Shown one piece after another: positions 51,793-61,362 of a stretch of DNA of 64,000 nt. The DNA is taken from the NCBI GenBank assembly GCA_040772505.1, contig JAXGYA010000004.1:183941-247940 (forward strand), read 5' to 3'. Position numbers and translations under genes: made by a program. Source of the stretch: Mariniphaga sp040772505. GTDB lineage: Bacteria; Bacteroidota; Bacteroidia; Bacteroidales; Prolixibacteraceae. The first letter of the stretch is position 1, and each line of letters starts with the position of its first letter. The notes under the pieces were generated by a model. It searched no databases. It saw only the letters and a program-made list of their open reading frames with translations, and was not told the origin of the DNA.

Positions 51793-53298
51793 ATGAGCGA
51801 CAGACTTTTCATTTTCGACACGACCCTGCGCGACGGTGAGCAGGTTCCGGGATGTCAGCTGAATACTGTGGAAAAAATTGAGGTTGCCAAAGCGCTGCAG
51901 GAGCTGGGTGTCGATGTTATTGAAGCCGGCTTTCCGATTTCGAGTCCGGGTGATTTTGAATCGGTGGTAGAAATTTCCAAAGCGGTGACCTGGCCAACAA
52001 TTTGCGCCCTCACCCGCGCTGTGCAAAAAGATATTGACGTTGCTGCCGATGCGCTAAAATATGCAAAGAAAAAGCGTATCCACACCGGCATAGGAACTTC
52101 TCCGTTTCATATCAAATACAAATTCAACTCAACTCCCGAAGAGGTTCTTGAGCGTGCAGTTGAAGCGGTGAAATATGCAAAAAAATATGTGGAAGATGTT
52201 GAGTTCTACGCCGAAGATGCAGGACGCACGGATAATGAATACCTTGCCCGCGTGATTGAAGCGGTAATCAAAGCCGGTGCAACCGTGGTGAATATTCCGG
52301 ACACAACCGGCTATACCATGCCTTACGAATTTGGCGAAAAAATCAAATATCTGGTTGACAATGTGAAAGGCATTCATAAAGCGGTGATTTCCACCCATTG
52401 CCACAACGATTTGGGAATGGCAACTGCAAACACTATTTCAGGCATAATCAACGGCGCCCGGCAAGCCGAAGTAACTATCAATGGAATTGGCGAACGCGCA
52501 GGAAACACATCCCTTGAAGAGGTTGTGATGATTTTAAAAAGCCGCTATGCCGTTTTGGGTATTGAAACCGGAATCAACACAAAGCACATTTACAGCACAA
52601 GCCGGCTGGTTTCCAGGCTGATGAACATGCCTGTTCAACCCAACAAAGCCATCGTGGGGCGAAATGCATTTGCACACTCTTCGGGAATTCACCAGGACGG
52701 TGTTCTGAAATTTCGCGAAAACTATGAAATCATCGACCCTGCCGATGTGGGAATTAATGAATCTTCCATATTGCTCACTGCCCGGAGTGGCCGCGCTGCT
52801 TTGAAGCACAGGCTCGAATTGTTGGGATTTGATTTGCCACAGGAAAAGCTGAATGAGGTTTATGAAAAATTTCTGAAACTTGCCGATAAGAAAAAAGATA
52901 TCCGTGATGATGATATCGCTTTGTTGGCAGGTGATGCAACCCACCAGGAGCGCCGTATAAAGCTCGACTTCCTGCAGGTACTGACGGGGAAAAATCTTAC
53001 TCCAATGGCAATTGTCTGCTTAAACATTGCAGGTGAAAAATTTGAGGCAACATCTTCTGGCAATGGTCCGGTGGACGCAGCCATCAAAGCAGTTAAACAA
53101 ATCATCCGCAGACAGGTTACTATTGAAGAGTTTCTTGTTCAGGCGATCACACGAGGAAGCGACGACATCGGAAAAGTGCACATGCAAATTGAATACAACG
53201 ATATGATATATCATGGCTTTGGCGCTAATACCGATATTATTACAGCTTCTGTCGAAGCTTTTCTGGATTCGGTGAACAAGCTTCCGTTGACCGAATAA
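51793..53298 (+). CDS. leuA: 2-isopropylmalate synthase
   Basis: LeuA condenses acetyl-CoA and 2-ketoisovalerate, the first step of leucine synthesis. The 501-residue chain starts FIFDTTLRDGEQVPGCQL, carries the metal-binding STHCHNDLGMATAN and the GIGERAGNTSLEE motif, and has a C-terminal LeuA regulatory domain (about 385-495, TGKNLTPMAIVCLNIAG) for leucine feedback. It is the first gene of leuACD-cimA-leuB and is controlled by the attenuator just upstream. Confidence 0.95.
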   Translation: MSDRLFIFDTTLRDGEQVPGCQLNTVEKIEVAKALQELGVDVIEAGFPISSPGDFESVVEISKAVTWPTICALTRAVQKDIDVAADALKYAKKKRIHTGIGTSPFHIKYKFNSTPEEVLERAVEAVKYAKKYVEDVEFYAEDAGRTDNEYLARVIEAVIKAGATVVNIPDTTGYTMPYEFGEKIKYLVDNVKGIHKAVISTHCHNDLGMATANTISGIINGARQAEVTINGIGERAGNTSLEEVVMILKSRYAVLGIETGINTKHIYSTSRLVSRLMNMPVQPNKAIVGRNAFAHSSGIHQDGVLKFRENYEIIDPADVGINESSILLTARSGRAALKHRLELLGFDLPQEKLNEVYEKFLKLADKKKDIRDDDIALLAGDATHQERRIKLDFLQVLTGKNLTPMAIVCLNIAGEKFEATSSGNGPVDAAIKAVKQIIRRQVTIEEFLVQAITRGSDDIGKVHMQIEYNDMIYHGFGANTDIITASVEAFLDSVNKLPLTE

Positions 53299-53341
53299 AT
53301 TGAATTAGTTTAAAATTAAAAACACAGAGTATATAAATAAT

Positions 53342-54742
53342 ATGGAACCGAAAACTCTTTTCGATAAAATCTGGGACCCCCATGTGGTAAAACAAGTTGA
53401 GGGCGGTCCCAATGTGCTGTACATTGACCAGCATTTAATCCATGAAGTAACCAGTCCGGTTGCATTTTTAGGATTAAAGAAACGGGGGCTGAAAGTATTC
53501 AGACCAGACCAGACCACAGCTACGCCTGACCACAATGTCCCTACACAGGATCAGCACCTATCCATCAAAGATGAATTGTCCCGCCATCAGGTGGAAATGT
53601 TGAAGAGAAACTGTAAGGAACACGGTATCACTTACCATGAACTGCAAAGCGATTCGCACGGGATTGTACACATTATCGGACCCGAACTCGGATTAACCCA
53701 ACCGGGATTAACCATTGTTTGTGGCGACAGCCACACCTCAACCCACGGAGCTTTTGGCGCCATTGCATTCGGCATCGGAACCAGCGAAGTGGAAATGGTT
53801 CTGGCAAGCCAAAGCATCATGCAGCCCAAACCCAAAAAAATGCGCATCACAATCAACGGGGAGCTGAAAAAAGGAGTAACTGCAAAGGATATTGCACTTT
53901 ACATTATTTCTCAAATTTCAACCAGTGGCGGCACCGGTCATTTCATTGAATACGCAGGCACAACAATTACCGCTCTTTCCATGGAAGGGCGGATGACACT
54001 CTGCAACCTGAGCATTGAAAGCGGTGCCCGCGGCGGCATGATTGCTCCGGATCAGACCACCTTCAATTACGTTAAGGGAAGAAAATTTGCACCAAAAGGG
54101 GAAGAGTGGGAAAAAGCCGTTGCGCGCTGGCGTAAACTCAAAAGCGATGACGATGCAGTTTTTGACACCGAATATACTTTCAGCGCAGACGACATAGAGC
54201 CCATGATTACCTACGGAACAAATCCGGGCATGGGAGTGGGAATTACCCAAAATATCCCCACAACCGAAAAGATGAACGGAAGCGACAAGAGTACTTTCCT
54301 GAAATCGTTAAAATATATGGGCTACTCCGAAGGAGAAAGAATGTTGGGGAAGAAAGTGGATTACGTCTTTTTAGGCAGCTGCACCAACGGACGAATTGAG
54401 GATTTCCGCACATTTGCAGGTTTTGTTAAAGGCAAAAAGAAAGCTGAAAACATCACCGCATGGCTTGTACCCGGCTCCAAGCAAGTGGAGAAGCAGATTC
54501 GTGCAGAAGGATTGGATAAAATTCTTGAAAATGCCGGATTTGAACTGCGTCAGCCCGGCTGTTCTGCCTGTCTAGCAATGAATGAAGATAAAATTCCGGA
54601 GGGGAAATATGCAGTTTCCACTTCAAACCGGAATTTTGAAGGGCGCCAGGGACCGGGAGCACGCACCATGCTTGCCAGCCCGCTCACAGCAGCTGCCGTG
54701 GCAGTTACCGGAGTGATTACTGACCCGAGAGAAATGTTATGA
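53342..54742 (+). CDS. leuC: 3-isopropylmalate dehydratase large subunit
   Basis: LeuC carries the [4Fe-4S] cluster of isopropylmalate isomerase. Ligand cysteines are in FLGSCTNGRIEDF and GCSACLAMNED. The start TLFDKIWDPHVV and the GDSHTSTHGAFGAIAFGIGTSEVE segment are typical. The 466-residue length is standard. It partners with LeuD, encoded 44 bp downstream. Confidence 0.96.
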   Translation: MEPKTLFDKIWDPHVVKQVEGGPNVLYIDQHLIHEVTSPVAFLGLKKRGLKVFRPDQTTATPDHNVPTQDQHLSIKDELSRHQVEMLKRNCKEHGITYHELQSDSHGIVHIIGPELGLTQPGLTIVCGDSHTSTHGAFGAIAFGIGTSEVEMVLASQSIMQPKPKKMRITINGELKKGVTAKDIALYIISQISTSGGTGHFIEYAGTTITALSMEGRMTLCNLSIESGARGGMIAPDQTTFNYVKGRKFAPKGEEWEKAVARWRKLKSDDDAVFDTEYTFSADDIEPMITYGTNPGMGVGITQNIPTTEKMNGSDKSTFLKSLKYMGYSEGERMLGKKVDYVFLGSCTNGRIEDFRTFAGFVKGKKKAENITAWLVPGSKQVEKQIRAEGLDKILENAGFELRQPGCSACLAMNEDKIPEGKYAVSTSNRNFEGRQGPGARTMLASPLTAAAVAVTGVITDPREML

Positions 54743-54786
54743 AAGATTAATGATTAATCATTAACAAATAATAAATAATAAATTAC

Positions 54787-55377
54787 ATGGCTTACGACAA
54801 ATTTTCAATAATAACTTCCCCGGCAGTTCCCCTGCCGGTTGAAAACGTGGACACAGACCAGATTATTCCGGCAAGATTTCTAAAAGCTGTTGAACGCAAA
54901 GGTTTTGGTGAAAACCTTTTTCGCGACTGGCGATACAACAGAGACGGCAGTCCGAAACCTGAATTTCAGCTTAACGATCCGAAGTACTCCGGAAAAATTC
55001 TGGTTGCCGGAAAAAATTTCGGAAGCGGCTCCAGCCGTGAACATGCCGCCTGGGCAATTTACGACTACGGGTTCCGCGTTGTGGTTTCCAGCTTCTTTGC
55101 AGATATTTTCAAAAACAACTCGCTGAATAATGGGCTGCTCCCGGTTGTGGTTTCTCCTGAATTTTTGCAAAAGATATTCAACGCCATCGAAAAAGACCCG
55201 CAGACCACATTTGAAACCAATCTGGAAAAGCAAACATTTACGATTCTGAAAACCGGTGAATCAGTTGAATTTGAAATCAATGCATACAAAAAGCATTGTT
55301 TACAAAATGGTCTTGACGATATTGATTATCTGATAGCCATGAAGGATGAAATAGCTGCTTTTGAAGCAGCCCGATAA
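54787..55377 (+). CDS. leuD: 3-isopropylmalate dehydratase small subunit
   Basis: LeuD is the swivelling domain subunit of isopropylmalate isomerase. It carries PLPVENVDTDQIIPARFLK and the substrate loop GKNFGSGSSREHAAWAI. At 196 residues it is normal for the LeuD1 type. The following cimA-like gene begins nine bases after its stop. Confidence 0.96.
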   Translation: MAYDKFSIITSPAVPLPVENVDTDQIIPARFLKAVERKGFGENLFRDWRYNRDGSPKPEFQLNDPKYSGKILVAGKNFGSGSSREHAAWAIYDYGFRVVVSSFFADIFKNNSLNNGLLPVVVSPEFLQKIFNAIEKDPQTTFETNLEKQTFTILKTGESVEFEINAYKKHCLQNGLDDIDYLIAMKDEIAAFEAAR

Positions 55378-55386
55378 AATAGAAAG

Positions 55387-56937
55387 ATGACTCAAAAATT
55401 AGTTGATGCAGAAATGAATCAGGTCACCATAATGGATACCACCCTGCGCGACGGAGAGCAGACATCAGGAGTATCGTTCAGTGATAATGAAAAACTGGCT
55501 GTTGCCAAAGTGCTACTTGAAGATTTGCGCGTTGAGCGCATTGAAATTGCATCTGCGCGGGTATCTGTCGGTGAATTTAAAGGAGCTCAGCGGGTTTTGC
55601 GCTGGGCGGCCGGGAAGGGGCATCTTGACCGGGTGGAAATTCTCGGTTTTGTGGATGACAGGGTTTCATTGCAATGGATTGCCGACGCCGGAGGGAAAGT
55701 CATAAACCTGCTTTGCAAAGGCTCACTGAAGCATGTCAGCAGTCAGCTTCGTAAAACACCGGAGCAGCATCTTGCCGACATCAAAAAGGTAATTGCCAAT
55801 GCTGGAGAAATGGGAATCAAAGTGAATGTATATCTGGAAGACTGGTCGAACGGCATGCGAAACTCTAAAGATTATGTCCATTTCCTTGTGGAAAATCTGA
55901 GCAGGGAAAATATTGAGCGAATTATGCTTCCCGACACGCTTGGAATCCTTGACCCGGATGAAACCTACAATTTTTGCAGGGAAATGGTGGAAACCTATCC
56001 CGGCACAACATTCGACTTTCATGCCCACAACGATTATGACCTGGCAATTGCCAATGTCTATAATGCCATCAAAGCCGGAGTGCGCTGCGTGCACACAACC
56101 GTGAACGGACTTGGTGAAAGGGCAGGGAATGCCCCGCTCTCAAGTGTTATCGCCATTGTCCGCGACCACCTGAAAATGAAAATAGATGTGAATGAATCCC
56201 AGTTGAATAAAATTTCCAAACTGGTTGAGCTGTTTTCGGGAATACGGGTTCCTGCCAACAAACCATTGATTGGTGAATTTGTGTTTACCCAGTGCAGCGG
56301 AATTCACGCCGATGGCGACAATAAGGATAATCTATACTACAATGAGCTGCTGCCCGAGCGCTTTGGCAGAATAAGACAATATGCCCTGGGAAAAACTTCC
56401 GGAAAAGCCAACATTCAAAAAAACCTTGAAGAAATAGGCATTGAGCTTGACCCCGAATCCCTGAAAAAAGTTACCCAAAGAATCATCGAATTGGGCGATA
56501 AAAAAGAGACAGTTACCTTGGAAGAGCTGCCATACATTGTAGCTGATGTGCTGCACAATGACCGCATTGAGCAAAAAATCAGGGTGGTGAATTTTTCCGT
56601 CAGCTATACCATGGGGCTTCGCCCGGTTGCCAATGTCAGCCTGGAAATTGAAAGCAAGATTTATGAAGCTATCAGCGATGGAGACGGACAGTATGATGCT
56701 TTCATGAAGGCTTTGCAAAAAATCTATAAACGGCTGAAAAAGTCATTCCCAAAACTGATTGATTATGTGGTTACCATTCCCCCCGGCGGCAAAACAGATG
56801 CACTGGTGGAAACAGTAATTACATGGAAGAACAGCCGGGAATTTAAGACCAAAGGTCTTGATCCCGACCAGAATGCCGCAGCCATCAAAGCTACCATACG
56901 CATGCTGAATATCATTGAAAACGAATACAAACATTAA
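55387..56937 (+). CDS. cimA: LeuA-related synthase, probable (R)-citramalate synthase
   Basis: This second DRE-TIM synthase (516 residues) has IMDTTLRDGEQTSGVSFS, metal ligands in FDFHAHNDYDLA, and the NGLGERAGNAPLSSV motif. The C-terminal LeuA-dimer-type regulatory domain (about 390-510, NFSVSYTMGLRPVANVSLEIE) is longer than in LeuA. Sequence class and the SARVSVGEF substitution in the substrate region suggest (R)-citramalate synthase, which makes 2-ketobutyrate precursor from pyruvate and acetyl-CoA and so feeds isoleucine synthesis. Homocitrate synthase or a second isopropylmalate synthase are less likely alternatives. The symbol is provisional. Confidence 0.75.
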   Translation: MTQKLVDAEMNQVTIMDTTLRDGEQTSGVSFSDNEKLAVAKVLLEDLRVERIEIASARVSVGEFKGAQRVLRWAAGKGHLDRVEILGFVDDRVSLQWIADAGGKVINLLCKGSLKHVSSQLRKTPEQHLADIKKVIANAGEMGIKVNVYLEDWSNGMRNSKDYVHFLVENLSRENIERIMLPDTLGILDPDETYNFCREMVETYPGTTFDFHAHNDYDLAIANVYNAIKAGVRCVHTTVNGLGERAGNAPLSSVIAIVRDHLKMKIDVNESQLNKISKLVELFSGIRVPANKPLIGEFVFTQCSGIHADGDNKDNLYYNELLPERFGRIRQYALGKTSGKANIQKNLEEIGIELDPESLKKVTQRIIELGDKKETVTLEELPYIVADVLHNDRIEQKIRVVNFSVSYTMGLRPVANVSLEIESKIYEAISDGDGQYDAFMKALQKIYKRLKKSFPKLIDYVVTIPPGGKTDALVETVITWKNSREFKTKGLDPDQNAAAIKATIRMLNIIENEYKH

Positions 56938-57030
56938 TAAATCTGAAGTATTTCTATTAAATGACAAAACCGGGATCTACAATTTTATAAAATTGACTAA
57001 TCTTTAAAATCACAAAAAAATTATCTGAAA

Positions 57031-58095
57031 ATGAAATTGAAAATTGCTATTCTTCCCGGCGACGGTATAGGCCCGGAAATCACTGAGCAGGCAATGAAAG
57101 CCGTGAAGGCTGTAGCCCGAAAGTTTCATCACGAACTGGAATATGAGTACGGACTAACCGGTGCAACCGCCATTGATCAGGTGGGAGACCCCTACCCCGA
57201 TGAAACTCACCGGTTGTGCATGAATTCTGATGCGGTGCTGTTTGGCGCCATTGGCGATCCGCGCTTCGACAACAACCCCAAAGCGCCGGTACGTCCGGAG
57301 CAGGGACTCCTTGCCATGCGGAAAAAGCTGGGACTGTATGCCAATATTCGTCCGATTGAGACCTTCGAATCACTGCTGCACAAATCACCTCTCCGCCGCG
57401 AACTGGTTGAAGGGGCAGACTTTGTCTGCATTCGTGAACTGACCGGCGGGATTTATTTTGGCGAAAAAGGAAGAAGGGACAACGGGAATACTGCCTATGA
57501 CACCAATATCTATACCCGCGAAGAAGTTGAGCGCATCCTGAAACTTGCTTATGAATTTGCCGGCAGGCGCCGCAAAAAACTCACCGTAGTTGATAAAGCC
57601 AATGTTTTGGAAAGCTCCCGTTTGTGGAGAGAAATTGCTCAGGAGATGGCGCCTCAATTCCCTGACATTCAAACTGAATACATGTTTGTGGACAATGCAG
57701 CCATGCAAATCATCCAATGGCCGAAAAACTTTGATGTGATGGTTACCGAAAATATGTTTGGCGACATTCTGACCGACGAAGCGAGCGTTATCACAGGTTC
57801 GCTCGGATTGCTGCCCTCAGCCTCCATCGGGCTCCACACTTCGGTTTTTGAACCGGTTCACGGTTCTTATCCACAGGCTGCCGGAAAAAACATTGCCAAT
57901 CCGGTTGCCACCATTCTGTCGGCTGCCATGATGTTTGAATATGCTTTCAACCTGCTTGAAGAAGGGAAAGCCATTCGCAGGGCAGTAACCGACTCCATGG
58001 CTGAAGGCTTTGTTACAGAAGACATTGCACAGGGAAAAGCCCGGAAAACTTCGGAGGTTGGTGATTGGATTGCCCAAAGAATAGAAAAGAGCTGA
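57031..58095 (+). CDS. leuB: 3-isopropylmalate dehydrogenase
   Basis: LeuB oxidatively decarboxylates 3-isopropylmalate with NAD+. The chain starts KIAILPGDGIGPEI and contains the substrate loop ELTGGIYFGEKGRRD, the metal-binding segment VTENMFGDILTDEASVITGSLGLLPSAS, and the adenine-binding EPVHGSYPQAAGKNIANP. With 354 residues it is of usual length. The same reaction type on citramalate-derived 3-methylmalate supports isoleucine synthesis. It ends the leu operon; a terminator hairpin follows. Confidence 0.96.
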   Translation: MKLKIAILPGDGIGPEITEQAMKAVKAVARKFHHELEYEYGLTGATAIDQVGDPYPDETHRLCMNSDAVLFGAIGDPRFDNNPKAPVRPEQGLLAMRKKLGLYANIRPIETFESLLHKSPLRRELVEGADFVCIRELTGGIYFGEKGRRDNGNTAYDTNIYTREEVERILKLAYEFAGRRRKKLTVVDKANVLESSRLWREIAQEMAPQFPDIQTEYMFVDNAAMQIIQWPKNFDVMVTENMFGDILTDEASVITGSLGLLPSASIGLHTSVFEPVHGSYPQAAGKNIANPVATILSAAMMFEYAFNLLEEGKAIRRAVTDSMAEGFVTEDIAQGKARKTSEVGDWIAQRIEKS

Positions 58096-58141
58096 TATCG
58101 AATAAAGCCGGCTTTATTCCGGCTGAAAATTTATTTTTCAC

Positions 58142-58177
58142 AAAGAACTGTTCGGAATAAGAATGGTTCTTTTTTTT
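58142..58177 (+). terminator. Terminator behind leuB
   Basis: AAAGAAC (58142-58148) pairs with GTTCTTT (58166-58172) and continues into Ts. A smaller hairpin, AGCCGG/CCGGCT, lies at 58106-58124 just before it. Confidence 0.65.
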
Positions 58178-58221
58178 AAGCGAAGCTTGTTTTATAGCTA
58201 TCTTTACTCAAATTTTCAACC

Positions 58222-59484
58222 ATGAAAAACACAGATTCATATTTCCTGCAATTACAGGATATTACCAAGGCAAAAATCACTTTGCAAAATATTGCATTAC
58301 ACACCCCGCTGCAACCAAACCAGGGTCTTTCCGAAGAATTTGGCGCCAATATTTTATTGAAAAGGGAAGATTTGCAAACCGTCCGTTCCTACAAAATACG
58401 CGGTGCTTTCAATAAAATTTCTCAGTTGCCAAAAGAGGAGATAGAAAAAGGAGTAATTTGTGCAAGTGCCGGAAATCATGCACAGGGTGTTGCTTTTTCA
58501 TGCCGCCAGCTGAACATCAGATGCAAAATTTACATGCCTGCCACCACTCCCCGTCAAAAAATCCGGCAGGTGGAAATGTTCGGTAAAGAGAATGTGGAGG
58601 TGGTTTTAACCGGCGACACCTACGATGCTGCCGAAGCTGCTGCACTCGAGGAGAGCCGGATTTCAGGGAAAGTTTTCATCCATCCCTTTGATGACAAAAA
58701 GATTATCGAAGGACAGGCTACAATAGGTATTGAAATTTTGCAGGATGCACAGACTTCCGTCGATTTTGTTTTGATACCTGTTGGCGGTGGCGGATTGGCA
58801 GCCGGAGTGGGTAGCTATTTCAAACAAATCAGCCCGCATACAAAAATCATTGGTGTTGAACCAGCCGGGGCAGCTTCAATGAAAAACTCGTTAGATGCGG
58901 GAAGAGTGGTTGAAATGGATGAGATTGACAAGTTTGTTGATGGCGCTGCGGTAAAAAAGGTTGGTGGAATCTCGTTTGCCATTTGTCAAAAGGTGATCGA
59001 CCGCATGTTAGTTGTTCAGGAAGGACGTATCTGCACCAAAATTTTGGAATTGTACAATCATGATGCAATCGTGATGGAACCTGCCGGTGCACTTTCCATT
59101 GCAGCATTAGACCTGCTGAAAGAGGAAATCAAAGGAAAAACAGTGGTCTGCCTCATCAGTGGCAGCAATAACGATATTACGCGCATGGAGGAGATAAAAG
59201 AGCGTTCACTTTTATATGAAGGGCTCAAACACTACTTCATTGTGCGCTTTCCCCAGCGGGCAGGAGCTTTGCAGATTTTTGTGAACTCGGTGCTTGGTCC
59301 AAGCGATGACATCACCCATTTTGAATATTCAAAAAAGACAAACCGCGAAAAAGGACCGGCAGTTATCGGCATTGAAATTCAAAAAAAAGAGGATTTCAAT
59401 CCCCTCGTCCGGCGTATGAAAGAGAATGGTTTTGTTTATGAGTATTTAAATGAAAAACCAGATCTGTTTCAGTTTTTGATTTAA
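58222..59484 (+). CDS. ilvA: Threonine dehydratase (threonine ammonia-lyase)
   Basis: IlvA deaminates threonine to 2-ketobutyrate for isoleucine synthesis. The PLP lysine is Lys58 in RSYKIRGAFNK, and VPVGGGGLAAGVGSYFK-like glycine-rich loop reads here VGGGGLAAGVG. A C-terminal ACT-like regulatory domain (about 330-420, YFIVRFPQRAGALQIFVNSVLG) is of the single-copy type. The length of 420 is that of the short form. It lies downstream of leuB beyond a hairpin, so it may have its own promoter. Together with cimA two routes to 2-ketobutyrate exist in this locus. Confidence 0.94.
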   Translation: MKNTDSYFLQLQDITKAKITLQNIALHTPLQPNQGLSEEFGANILLKREDLQTVRSYKIRGAFNKISQLPKEEIEKGVICASAGNHAQGVAFSCRQLNIRCKIYMPATTPRQKIRQVEMFGKENVEVVLTGDTYDAAEAAALEESRISGKVFIHPFDDKKIIEGQATIGIEILQDAQTSVDFVLIPVGGGGLAAGVGSYFKQISPHTKIIGVEPAGAASMKNSLDAGRVVEMDEIDKFVDGAAVKKVGGISFAICQKVIDRMLVVQEGRICTKILELYNHDAIVMEPAGALSIAALDLLKEEIKGKTVVCLISGSNNDITRMEEIKERSLLYEGLKHYFIVRFPQRAGALQIFVNSVLGPSDDITHFEYSKKTNREKGPAVIGIEIQKKEDFNPLVRRMKENGFVYEYLNEKPDLFQFLI

Positions 59485-59529
59485 CAAGCAGGCATGTTTT
59501 AATAGCAAAAAACACTTCCCGGAGTGGGC

Positions 59530-60084
59530 TCAATACTCCGTAGTAAAATTCTCCGGATACTTTCCCTGAATACCTTTTTCACTATAATAGTCTTTCATTC
59601 GCCGGATATCTGCCTGCGCATCATCTGTGAGTTCAAATTTTTCCCAAATAGAAATCACTTTCGTGCCCCAGTCAAAACTGCCAAGATATACCGGCACGTC
59701 TGCCAGTTTTGCAATAGTGTGAAACCCCGCTTTCCAGCGAACCACATGTTTGCGCGTACCCTCCGGAGTCATCGCAAGATGCAGGTGCTCCATACTGTTG
59801 AAAAGGTTTACGGTTTGACGAATCACATTCGCTCCTTTTGAACGATCGATAGGAATGCCGCCCATTTTACGAACAAAAAAACCAACGGGCCAGAAAAAAA
59901 ACTCTTTTTTAATCAGAATGCGCGCTTTGCCCCCCAATGAGGTATAAAACAGATAAGAAATGATAAAATCCCATGCACTCGTGTGGGGGACACCAATAAT
60001 TATACATTTCGGTTCGGGCACCACAAAGCCATTTACTTTCCATCCCAGTAGCCGCAGCAAAAAAGCACAAAATCTTCTCATCAT
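59530..60084 (-). CDS. PlsC-like 1-acyl-glycerol-3-phosphate acyltransferase family protein
   Basis: This 184-residue protein has the PlsC motifs: VPHTSAWDFI (HX4D variant, block I), IPIDRSKGAN (block II), and TPEGTRK (block III, phosphate-binding). An N-terminal hydrophobic segment (about 4-30) places it at the membrane. It is a short relative that transfers acyl groups to a lysophospholipid or similar acceptor; the exact substrate cannot be told. Its start overlaps the B3/B4 gene stop by four bases. Confidence 0.87.
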   Translation of the reverse strand: MMRRFCAFLLRLLGWKVNGFVVPEPKCIIIGVPHTSAWDFIISYLFYTSLGGKARILIKKEFFFWPVGFFVRKMGGIPIDRSKGANVIRQTVNLFNSMEHLHLAMTPEGTRKHVVRWKAGFHTIAKLADVPVYLGSFDWGTKVISIWEKFELTDDAQADIRRMKDYYSEKGIQGKYPENFTTEY

Positions 60085-60743
60085 ACAATCTTTTTTAATT
60101 CCATGTTTCTTGCAAAAGCATACTTTTCCAGCAGGTTTACAGCTGAAGCTGCTGCCTCATCAAGTTCGGACAAATTACCAAAACCGATGATAATCATCAG
60201 AAACCGAACAGTTTCTGAAGTAACTGCCGTGCGAACCGAATCGCTGGTTGGCGTACCAAAGGCGCCTGCATTATCACGAAAAACCGGAAGTGACTCAATG
60301 TTCAATATGCCTCGCCCAATACCTTCATAAGGCTCATTTTTCTTGCCCACACCAAAAACAACATCACCCGAAATCTTGTCTGCATCGTATCCGCCAATGG
60401 AAAAACCGGTGGAAATTGAAACCAGATTCAGCAAATCCACCACATTGTTCACCCTGTATAATCCTTTGCCATTCACTATTCTGCGCAAAAGCGCCTCAGC
60501 CGACAAGCGATAGCGGGCGGGGTCTTTGCCGCAGGCTTTGTAACCCCGGCGCGATGCTGCAATGGCCGGCAAACGGCTAATATTTTCCACCTTCAGCGAC
60601 GCCACCAGTGCACTGATTTGTTGTTCTATCTCTGCCCACAATTCTACGTTTTCTTCGTGCACCTCCACATCGCACTCAATGCACGAAAGAGTGAGCCCGG
60701 GCACAACGGCTTTTAATTCTTTTGAAACGGAAACAGCTACCAT
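60081..60743 (-). CDS. B3/B4 tRNA-binding domain protein
   Basis: This 220-residue protein has the B3/B4 fold of the phenylalanyl-tRNA synthetase beta subunit: RLPAIAASRRGYKACGKDPARYRLSAEALLRRI, then LYRVNNVVDLLNLVSISTGFSIGGYD, and IESLPVFRDNAGAFGTPTSDSVRTAV. Stand-alone versions are thought to hydrolyse or edit mischarged tRNAs; substrate unknown. It is coupled to the acyltransferase gene by a four-base overlap. Confidence 0.88.
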   Translation of the reverse strand: MVAVSVSKELKAVVPGLTLSCIECDVEVHEENVELWAEIEQQISALVASLKVENISRLPAIAASRRGYKACGKDPARYRLSAEALLRRIVNGKGLYRVNNVVDLLNLVSISTGFSIGGYDADKISGDVVFGVGKKNEPYEGIGRGILNIESLPVFRDNAGAFGTPTSDSVRTAVTSETVRFLMIIIGFGNLSELDEAAASAVNLLEKYAFARNMELKKIV

Positions 60744-60852
60744 TCTTATTGTTTTATGCCGCCAAAACTAACCAAAATGAAGGGAAATGCCTTTTAACAG
60801 GGGCAGTTTTATTCCTTTTGCAAACAAAGTTTTACCTTACTGTTGCTTTGGT

Positions 60853-61107
60853 TTACAGACAACGTGATAAAACAATTGATGCAATAATCATTCGTTGATG
60901 GGACACTCCAACTTTGTGTTTTTGGACTTTCCATAATACATATTTCTCAATCATCTCTTCATTTAACTCATTGGGATGAGAAAATTTCTTTTCAGCAGTT
61001 TCAAGGAAACTCTTCACAGCACTCTTGTAATTTCGAATGGAATTGAGACTGTAGCGTTGTAAAATAAGTTTTTGCTCAAACTCTAAAAGTAATTTTTCAA
61101 TATTCAT
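60853..61107 (-). pseudogene. N-terminal fragment of a tyrosine recombinase, possibly an integron integrase
   Basis: An 84-residue frame with the SAM-like core-binding fold: LLLEFEQKLILQRYSLNSIRNYKSAVKSFLETAEKKF, then EMIEKYVLWKVQK and SHQRMIIASI. The chain ends after RCL, so the whole catalytic domain with the Arg-His-Arg-Tyr residues is missing, and no continuation is visible downstream. It points away from the cassette array that begins 198 bp from its start codon, which is the classic arrangement of an integron integrase gene and its array. Other tyrosine recombinases are possible; no IntI-specific patch is retained. Confidence 0.6.
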
Positions 61108-61145
61108 ACTTTAAATTTAATTACAACGAATGCAAAAATAACAAT

Positions 61146-61280
61146 AACATTCGTAAATGCTATTATTTTTAATAACTTATTTTGTGCTTATTCTATTGTA
61201 TATCTGAAACATATGCTCTATAAAAAAATATTAGGACTAATTGATATACGCATGTTATAAACTTTGTATTTACGAATGTT
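61146..61280. repeat. 13-bp inverted repeat in the putative attI region
   Basis: AACATTCGTAAAT (61146-61158) and ATTTACGAATGTT (61268-61280) are exact reverse complements. They flank the AT-rich stretch between the recombinase fragment and the first cassette. They could be integrase-binding sites or operators; unproven. Confidence 0.7.
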
Positions 61281-61304
61281 GTATCTTTATTACGTAAATA
61301 ATAC

Positions 61305-61311
61305 GTTAGCG
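61305..61311 (+). other. Cassette 1 boundary (attI/cassette junction, GTTAGCG)
   Basis: The first bases GTTAGCG are the exact reverse complement of CGCTAAC at 61853, the start of this cassette's own attC-like site. This relation is the structural rule for integron cassettes. Confidence 0.7.
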
Positions 61312-61362
61312 TTCATTGTAGGACGACCCGAATAAAACGAGAAATAATTGATAATTAATAAA

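Noticed and set aside
55387..56937. Homocitrate synthase as the product of the second LeuA-type gene
   Set aside because: It is inside the leu operon with leuB and leuCD, and no lysine or nitrogenase genes are near; citramalate synthase suits the context better.
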